Source: Rikenellaceae bacterium
GTDB lineage: Bacteria; Bacteroidota; Bacteroidia; Bacteroidales; Rikenellaceae
NCBI GenBank assembly: GCA_017463585.1
Contig: JAFTOX010000007.1
Span: 1 to 35,532, forward strand
DNA: 35,532 nucleotides
Direction of reading: 5' to 3'
In this document: positions 29,647-35,532 of the stretch, piece after piece
How the letters are laid out: each line of letters starts with the position of its first letter
How positions within the stretch are numbered: the stretch's first letter is position 1
The notes under the pieces: model-generated
Told to the model about the DNA's origin: nothing
The model's input: the letters and a program-made list of their open reading frames with translations, nothing else
The model's database searches: none
Made by a program: the position numbers and the translations under genes

Positions 29647-31986
29647 CTACTTCGCAGTCAGCTTAACGGTAGCGGGGCTCACGCCCATATTTACCTCAAC
29701 CAGATAGTTGCCCTCGGCAGCCACCTTGAAGTTAGCCTCATCGACACCGCACTCAACAGCAGTACCCGGCTCAACGGTTACGACGCTCTCGCCCTTACCG
29801 CTCAGGTTGTACTTCCAATCGGTGTCGCCGGCAGTCCAGCCCACCTCGTGGCAACGGATCTTGAACTCACCCGAGATCTTCATCTCAGCCGAGTAGATAC
29901 CATTACCCTTAGCCTCCAACGGGAAGTCCTGCGACCACTGAGTGTCGTTCACTGCACCAATGACATTCACCGAGCCGATGGGTACTACCGTAGCCACACC
30001 AACCTGATCGGTTGCATTGAGCGCAACGTCCCAATAGTAAAGACCATAAGGCTGCTTGATGTTGTCGCCGAACGAAGTTGCGATATCATAAACGTAGGTA
30101 GTGCCCTCGCGCAGTACGCCACCCAACCAAGCCGACCAATTCGGATAGGTTACCTTGAACTCAGCGTCGGTACCCGTAGCACCTTCGGGAGCATACATAT
30201 CAACGAAACCTACGAAACGCGACTTATCAACATCGCCACGGTTCTCGTGAGCGTAGCGCAACTGAGGCGACGCAGCACCCAAATTCCAGTTGTAAGCACC
30301 GAATGCACCTGTGATCTCCAAGAAATCGGGCGACAACGACAGATCCTTCACCGCGCCATCGATAGCCAACGTCATCGTGGTCAGGTCGAGCTCCAACTTG
30401 TGCATACCCTTGGTCATCACCAGATTCGAGCCATTGATCTGCAAGTTAGTGCAGCTACCGCCCAACTTGGTCTGGAACTCAACGCCATCAACCACCTTGT
30501 TCCACTGGTTGTCGAAGATGATCAGCATCGAGCCGTCCTTCGAGAAGTCGTGCTCCAAAACCCACTTGTCGGTCTTACCCTCCTCAACGGGCGAGAACTG
30601 AACCGAGTTGCCGGCGTCCCAACCGTTGAAGTCGCCCACAGCACCAACCTTGCTAACAGCCAGCTGAGTGAGCTTCATTGCATTCAGATCGGCGTGCAAC
30701 AGCGTCATACCTGCGTTGGTAGCCATCGGAGTTGCCTCTTCACCTGCTGCATACTTGGTCATAGCCGCAGCGTCGCCACCGAAGCGAGTAGCCAAGTCGG
30801 TCTGCAAACGCGACAGAACGATCTGTGCGTCCGAAGCCGCCGTAGGCAGAGCGTTCAAGCCCCAGAAGCTGCCCGTCAAGCCATTCTCGTTGGTGATTGC
30901 CTGCATAGCAACACCCTTCGAGTAGTTCCACTCGTCGGTCGAATTAACCACGTAGAGCTTCGACTCGTCCTCCGAAACTGCACCCGTCTTGATGGTATAG
31001 GGATAGTCGTAGAGCGACAGCGTGAAACCGGTCAGACCGCTCACCTCGCCCGTACGCAGGTTGTTGTTCGAAGCGATAACCAGCTCCTCGGCACTCTCAC
31101 CCAGCGAGCAGTTATAACCCTCAACGTCCCAAGCGTTGTTGAAACGTACCTTGTACTCCTTGTCGGGAGTTACGTTAGCGATACCGGTCCAGGTCTTGTC
31201 GGTTGCGTTGTAGTAGAGAGGTACGTCGTGGCCCCACGCGGGCTCGCCAAACGCATCACCAATCAGCGATACCGATGTCAAAGGCAACATCACGTAGCTC
31301 AACTCATCGACATTAACCTCGATGTAGTACAGACCAGCCTCCTTCTTGAAGTTTGCGGGAGCACCCTCAGCACCCTCAACGAAGAGCTTGCCCTCCTCCT
31401 CAGCGGGACCATACTCCGTACCGTCCCAATAGGGCTGCGAAACGATCTTAAACTCGCTCTGGTCAGCGTTCTCCAAGTGCAAGAAGCCACGGAATACACC
31501 GTCCGAGCCCTGCAACAGACGCGAGCACTCGCTATTCTCGGTCCAACCCTGATAAGCACCCAAGATGTAGAGATAGGTGATCTTCGAGTAGTTGAACTTG
31601 ACAACCTGCTCCTTCGAAGTGAGTTTACCCTCAGCCGAGCAAGCCTCAACGTAGAAGGTCAGAGCATACTCGCCCGTGAGTTTGATATCCATCAACGAGA
31701 GCAATTCGGCATTCGAGATCGAATAGCTGCACTCGGTGGTGCTGCCCAAGTTGATGTATGCGCCATCGCGCTTGACGTAAACCATATACTCGGCATCGTC
31801 CACGCGAGCCGACGACCAAACCAGCGTAAAGGTCTCATTGACGGTCAGGTCGTTCACCACCACCTCGTTGTGGGGTGCGATCGCGGGAGTGGTCGGATTG
31901 ATGACCATCTCGTCGGGATCGTGGTTACAAGCCACGGCCAGAGCCAACACCGCAAAGGCCGACAGCAAATATTTCATAATTTTCAT
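29647..31986 (-). CDS. SusE/SusF-like starch-binding lipoprotein, double length
   Basis: The lipobox LAVAC (Cys20) is followed by acidic NHDPDE, a surface-export pattern. An N-terminal Ig-like domain (about 22-135, EVVVNDLTVNETFTLVWSS) matches SusE/SusF. Then come about six beta modules, several with the aromatic starch-binding style: LYILGAYQGWTENS (about 138), SLIGDAFGEPAWGHDVPL (about 235), VGAVGDFNGWDAGN (about 446), ITGAFGAYNWNLG (about 556) and NVIGAVNDTQWSQDF (about 670). At 779 residues it is much longer than SusF (about 485) or SusE (387). It would hold starch at the outer surface. It could replace SusF or be a fusion of two binders. It lies 84 bases after susE in the same operon. 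Confidence 0.85.
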   Translation of the reverse strand: MKIMKYLLSAFAVLALAVACNHDPDEMVINPTTPAIAPHNEVVVNDLTVNETFTLVWSSARVDDAEYMVYVKRDGAYINLGSTTECSYSISNAELLSLMDIKLTGEYALTFYVEACSAEGKLTSKEQVVKFNYSKITYLYILGAYQGWTENSECSRLLQGSDGVFRGFLHLENADQSEFKIVSQPYWDGTEYGPAEEEGKLFVEGAEGAPANFKKEAGLYYIEVNVDELSYVMLPLTSVSLIGDAFGEPAWGHDVPLYYNATDKTWTGIANVTPDKEYKVRFNNAWDVEGYNCSLGESAEELVIASNNNLRTGEVSGLTGFTLSLYDYPYTIKTGAVSEDESKLYVVNSTDEWNYSKGVAMQAITNENGLTGSFWGLNALPTAASDAQIVLSRLQTDLATRFGGDAAAMTKYAAGEEATPMATNAGMTLLHADLNAMKLTQLAVSKVGAVGDFNGWDAGNSVQFSPVEEGKTDKWVLEHDFSKDGSMLIIFDNQWNKVVDGVEFQTKLGGSCTNLQINGSNLVMTKGMHKLELDLTTMTLAIDGAVKDLSLSPDFLEITGAFGAYNWNLGAASPQLRYAHENRGDVDKSRFVGFVDMYAPEGATGTDAEFKVTYPNWSAWLGGVLREGTTYVYDIATSFGDNIKQPYGLYYWDVALNATDQVGVATVVPIGSVNVIGAVNDTQWSQDFPLEAKGNGIYSAEMKISGEFKIRCHEVGWTAGDTDWKYNLSGKGESVVTVEPGTAVECGVDEANFKVAAEGNYLVEVNMGVSPATVKLTAK

Positions 31987-32070
31987 AGTGTTCTATTGCT
32001 TTTTCAGGTTAAAAAAGGTCGGGCGAGCGAGCGGGCCACGCCGCCCACACGCCTAACCAATTCGCACTCT

Positions 32071-33234
32071 TTATTCGGCCTGCTCGACCTTACCCGATAC
32101 GGGCGAAGGATTCGTATCGTCCTGCAACAGCGAATTGACATCGCCCTTGAAGTTGATCGAGAAACGAACCTTACCGCTCAGATCGGTTACCAGATTGGTG
32201 GGATCATTCAGCACCAGGTGCTCCAAATCCTTACCCCAGCTCATTGCCCAATCGTGGTTCAGGCGGAACTTATACTCGCCAGCGGCGGTATTCTCATATA
32301 CGCCCGTCCAAGTCTGTGCAATTACCGACTGGTAGAACTTCGAGTTGTAATCGGCATCGGTACCCTGAGTCGAGGGATCGGGAAGACCTGCGGGGGTCAG
32401 ATCCAGATCAACGCCCCAGCTCGAATCGAATACACCACCGATAACGCTGATTGCGCTTGCGGGGCTCAACTTAGCCGACAACGAACCAAGATCAACCGTG
32501 ATCCAATACATACCCGATGTAGTGGTGAGGTTTGCGGGGTTACCCTCGGTCGACAGAGCGTCGAGCGAGCCACCGTAGTTGCCTGTCCAACCCGGATTCT
32601 CGGGGCAGAACTTGAACTCGCAAGTGCCCGTAGGATCGTCGGGATTAACCAGATAAACCAGACCCTCATATACATTGGTATTCTCACCATTCTCCCACAG
32701 TACGGGAGCGTCCTGATCGTTCCAGCCCTGGTGCATACCGCGTACCCAGAGGCAGCGACGGATCCAAGGAGCCGAAGTCGATTTAACGGTGGTGATATCA
32801 ACCTGAATAGCGTTCGAACGCTTTGCATAGGCCTCATTGCCGGCCGAGATGTTAGCCACAACGTAGAAGAATACGGTAGCGTTTGCACCCTCGGGCACAG
32901 CCAGGCCCTTCTTATCAACCAGCGAGTTGTTCAGCAACTCCTTGGTCATCGTGTAAGAGGTAGTATAAGCCTCGCCGATCTGCACATCAACGTCCTGATA
33001 CGAAGCAAAAACGGCGTAAGTTACAGCAGCTGAGTAGCCATAGTCGACCGAGCTCCACGACAGAGTAACCTCATTTTGAAGTGTTGCATCATCGACCACG
33101 ATGTTCGACAAGGTGTTCATCACCGGTGCCGAAACTTCGTCTGCCGGCAGAGCCATCACCTTCTCGTCCTCGTGGCACGAGGTCATAAGAAGTGCAGCCG
33201 CAGCAAACATCGAAATATATTTCAAAACTTTCAT
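32071..33234 (-). CDS. susE: SusE-like outer-membrane starch-binding lipoprotein
   Basis: The signal ends in LLMTSC with Cys20, followed by HEDEK, which is acidic and suits surface export. The first domain (about 25-150, NEVTLSWSSVDYGYSAAVTY) is the SusE N-terminal Ig-like domain. Two starch-binding modules follow: RCLWVRGMHQGWNDQDAPVL (about 160-179) and ISVIGGVFDSSWGVDLDL (about 262-279), each with aromatic residues typical of binding. The length of 387 residues equals SusE of Bacteroides. It binds starch next to SusC/SusD and is 24 bases downstream of susD. Confidence 0.88.
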   Translation of the reverse strand: MKVLKYISMFAAAALLMTSCHEDEKVMALPADEVSAPVMNTLSNIVVDDATLQNEVTLSWSSVDYGYSAAVTYAVFASYQDVDVQIGEAYTTSYTMTKELLNNSLVDKKGLAVPEGANATVFFYVVANISAGNEAYAKRSNAIQVDITTVKSTSAPWIRRCLWVRGMHQGWNDQDAPVLWENGENTNVYEGLVYLVNPDDPTGTCEFKFCPENPGWTGNYGGSLDALSTEGNPANLTTTSGMYWITVDLGSLSAKLSPASAISVIGGVFDSSWGVDLDLTPAGLPDPSTQGTDADYNSKFYQSVIAQTWTGVYENTAAGEYKFRLNHDWAMSWGKDLEHLVLNDPTNLVTDLSGKVRFSINFKGDVNSLLQDDTNPSPVSGKVEQAE

Positions 33235-33258
33235 CGTTGTTTGTGTTTAGTGGGTTGT

Positions 33259-34890
33259 TTACTCGATGTAACCTTCATTCTGCGAGAGGTTCTCGTTAGC
33301 CAACAGGTCGTCCGAAGGAAGCGGGAAGAGCTCCAAGTACTTAGCAAAGCCCTGACCATTCTTCACACCACCCTTGAAGGGCCACAGATACGATGCCGAC
33401 GAGTAACGATCGTAGCGAATCAGAGTCGTACGACGCTGACCCTCCCAGAACAGCTCACGCGAAATCTCGTCGAAGATCTGATCCAGATTTACGGTCGTCG
33501 AAACGGTGGGGTTCTGCATACCTGCGCGTGCCTGCAAAGCCTTGATACAATCAACAGCCTTAGCGTCCGAAGTCTGACCACCGTCGATACGAGCCTGTGC
33601 CTCGGCATATACCAAGTACATCTCGGCTGCACGGATCATCGGGAAGTCAACCGACGAGAATTTCTCGGTCTTCGAGTAGTCGGTTGCGGGGTCGAGGAAG
33701 CGGTTGTTGTTGAACTTAACCACGTGCCAGCCGTTAGCGAAGTTCTTGGTATCCATCTCCTTATCGTCGCAGTCCGACAACGAAACCAATGCACGAGCGT
33801 CGATAGCCGAGAATACGTTCTCGTCGTCGCCGGCAGCGTCGCCCGAGCGGGTCTTGGCAGCATCGACAGCCGCCTTGCCGATCATACGCTCAACAGCCTC
33901 CGAGTTGGTAACCAGACCGTTCCAGTTGCCATCGATACCCAAAGCGTACTGCTGACCCTTACCTGCCAACATCAAGAAGCTCGTACCGCCATACGACTGA
34001 GTCTTATTAGCGTCGTAGCACGAAGCATAGACGATCTCCTTCAATGCGTCGGGGTTCTCGCCGTTGTCGCCCATAAACAGAGCCTTGTAGTTGTCAGCCA
34101 GCTGATAAGCTGCGATAACCTTCTCGGCAGCATCACGAGCCGTAGCGTAGTGAGCCTTATCCTCAGCACCCAGATAGGTCTTGTGGTTCAGGCACAGACG
34201 AGCCAACAGACCATAAGCAGCACCCTTATCCACGCGAGGATAGACCTGAGTGTGGGGAGCTTTCAGTGCCGAAGCGTCCGAAGTCAGCTCGGTCAGCTCG
34301 GCCTTCAACCAATTGTACAGGTCGGCCTGATTGGTCTGAATGGGTTTGTAGGTACCGAAGGGGTCGGTATCAACCACGAAGGGAGGATTACCGAAGCAAT
34401 CGAGCAGTACCCAATAAGCATATGCACGCAAGAAGCGAACCTCAGCGCGCTCGATAGCCACCTCAGCGTCGCTATCGTCGGTGTTGCGCAGGAAGTCGTT
34501 GGCGAAAGCCACCATCATCATACCGCGCGTATAAGTTGCATAGATAGCGTCGTTCTTCACGGCACTCCAAGCGTTGCCGCCGATCTCGGCTACCCACGAG
34601 TCGCCCCAAACGCACTTGCACTCATCGGTCGAAACCGTCTGGATCGACCACCAAGCACGCAGGAACTCCGATGCACCGGCATCGCTAACGTCGATATCCG
34701 ACGAGCCGGCACCGCCCTGACCTACGAGCGTAAAACCGCCATAAATCTTTGCCAGCGCACTCTTGCGATACGTAGGATTCTCGTACACGTTATCAACTAC
34801 GTTATCAGCCTCAGGCGTCTGGTTCAGATCGCCGACACAGGCCGTAAGCGAGAGGGCTGCAATGGCTGCTAAAAATATATTCTTTTTCAT
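33259..34890 (-). CDS. susD: SusD-family starch-binding lipoprotein
   Basis: This 543-residue lipoprotein (LSLTAC, Cys18) has the SusD pattern: N-terminal helices with TPR-like repeats (RAEVRFLRAYAYWVLLDCFGNPPF, given in part: RAYAYWVLLDCFGN about 165), then the family's C-terminal motifs FPMIRAAEMYLVYAEA (about 414-429) and RRTTLIRYDRYSSASYLWPF (about 490-509), where LIRYDR replaces the common DLIRW pattern. The length is close to 551 for Bacteroides SusD. It acts as the lid of SusC and binds starch oligosaccharides at the surface. It starts 18 bases after the susC stop. Confidence 0.93.
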   Translation of the reverse strand: MKKNIFLAAIAALSLTACVGDLNQTPEADNVVDNVYENPTYRKSALAKIYGGFTLVGQGGAGSSDIDVSDAGASEFLRAWWSIQTVSTDECKCVWGDSWVAEIGGNAWSAVKNDAIYATYTRGMMMVAFANDFLRNTDDSDAEVAIERAEVRFLRAYAYWVLLDCFGNPPFVVDTDPFGTYKPIQTNQADLYNWLKAELTELTSDASALKAPHTQVYPRVDKGAAYGLLARLCLNHKTYLGAEDKAHYATARDAAEKVIAAYQLADNYKALFMGDNGENPDALKEIVYASCYDANKTQSYGGTSFLMLAGKGQQYALGIDGNWNGLVTNSEAVERMIGKAAVDAAKTRSGDAAGDDENVFSAIDARALVSLSDCDDKEMDTKNFANGWHVVKFNNNRFLDPATDYSKTEKFSSVDFPMIRAAEMYLVYAEAQARIDGGQTSDAKAVDCIKALQARAGMQNPTVSTTVNLDQIFDEISRELFWEGQRRTTLIRYDRYSSASYLWPFKGGVKNGQGFAKYLELFPLPSDDLLANENLSQNEGYIE

Positions 34891-34908
34891 TCTTTTGTCC
34901 TCCTCTGA

Positions 34909-35532
34909 TTAAAAGTTGATACCCAGACGCACGCTGTAAATTCGCGGACGAGGATAGATATTCGAGTCGATACCGCCCGTAACCGAGCACTCGGGATCCA
35001 AACCGCTGTAATTGGTGATTACGAATACGTTCTGTACGCCTGCTGCTACGCGGATCGACATATCGCTCTTAGCTACATCGCGGAAGGTGTAACCCAACGA
35101 AACGTCGTCCAGACGGAAGTACGATGCGTCCTCCAAGAACAGATCCGAGCAACGCTGCGATACCGAGTTTGCACCAACGTTGAAACCATACTTGGTTACG
35201 GCACGCTGAGCGTTGATCAGGTAGCCCTTATTCACCAGGTCGGGATAGTTGGTGGTTACACCGCCGCACAATACGTCGTTGAACATATAGTTACCAACCG
35301 TACCGTGGCCGTTGAAGCCCAGATCCCAATTCTTGTACGAAAGCTTCATATTCACACCGTAGTAGAAGTCGGGGTTGGGGCTCTTGTTGGTCATATAACG
35401 GTCAGCATTGGTGATCTGGCCATCGCCATCGCGGTCAACCACTGCGTCCTGAATGGGGTTGCCATCGGGATCATAAACCTGCTGCCAGAGGTAGAAGGTA
35501 TAGGGTGCGTAGCCCACAACGTGGCGCTGCAA
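34909..35532 (-). CDS. susC: SusC-family TonB-dependent transporter, C-terminal end (partial)
   Basis: The window ends inside this gene; only the last 207 residues are present. They show the C-terminal part of the outer-membrane beta barrel: DPDGNPIQDAVVDRDGDGQI, typical of SusC proteins, then PNPDFYYGVNMKLSYKNWDLGF, with alternating aromatic strands and a last strand SVRLGINF ending in Phe, as required for barrel assembly. It is directly followed by susD, so it is the transporter of this starch system. The promoter and any regulator (SusR-like) would lie beyond the window edge. Confidence 0.93.
   Translation of the reverse strand: MQRHVVGYAPYTFYLWQQVYDPDGNPIQDAVVDRDGDGQITNADRYMTNKSPNPDFYYGVNMKLSYKNWDLGFNGHGTVGNYMFNDVLCGGVTTNYPDLVNKGYLINAQRAVTKYGFNVGANSVSQRCSDLFLEDASYFRLDDVSLGYTFRDVAKSDMSIRVAAGVQNVFVITNYSGLDPECSVTGGIDSNIYPRPRIYSVRLGINF

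Noticed and set aside
29452..33033. 1193-codon open frame on the plus strand, antisense to susE, the SusF-like gene and the 5' part of susG
   Set aside because: It runs across three genes with clear lipoprotein starts and family motifs on the other strand. Its product is low in family-like features and rich in repeats of R, T, V and L, as expected when GC-rich codons are read backwards.

Overview
The window comes from a Bacteroidales-type bacterium; I cannot fix the genus. The reasons are a susC/susD/susE starch operon, promoters of the TTTG-N19/20-TAnnTTTG form, almost no Shine-Dalgarno signals, and a WYL regulator of the kind common in this phylum. There are three regions.

(1) Positions 1-5650 hold chromosomal accessory genes. 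A C-rich stretch with four TGTAACCCCAC repeats is followed by a probably 5'-truncated AAA ATPase and a small unknown gene. A minus-strand cluster follows: a protein with weak uracil-DNA-glycosylase-like motifs, an unknown gene, a YqiA/YcfP-like esterase, and two more unknowns plus one resembling plasmid Api92/YubB proteins. Last comes the first half of a WYL transcription regulator gene.

(2) Positions 5636-19282 are a compact integrated element of about 13.64 kb, sitting inside that WYL gene. The other half of the regulator resumes in the correct frame at the far end, and both junctions share ATCAAT in the same codon phase. The element carries a tyrosine integrase, an excisionase-like HTH protein and a primase/VapE helicase. 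Beside the helicase is a GTAAAC/GTTTAC iteron, AT-rich candidate origin. A late block encodes an HK97-type prohead protease, a tail-assembly chaperone, a tape measure protein and an HK97-type portal. I see no terminase, major capsid, tail tube, baseplate or lysis gene, so it looks like a phage satellite or a strongly reduced prophage. Its two ends carry matching TTTGTTAC/GTAACAAA clusters. The right end also holds a 24-bp perfect hairpin and a promoter-plus-hairpin unit that could be a small RNA. Excision should restore an intact regulator of about 234 residues.

(3) Positions 19680-35532 are a starch-utilisation locus. malQ (4-alpha-glucanotransferase with two starch-binding domains) lies on the plus strand. 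Convergent with it is a minus-strand operon, in transcription order: susC (only its 3' end is in the window), susD, susE, a double-length SusF-like binder, a SusG-like surface amylase, two further GH13 lipoproteins and a SusA-like neopullulanase. Outer-membrane lipoproteins would bind and cut starch, SusCD would import the oligosaccharides, periplasmic GH13 enzymes would shorten them, and cytoplasmic MalQ would process maltose and maltodextrins. Long open frames antisense to these genes are shadows created by their codon use.
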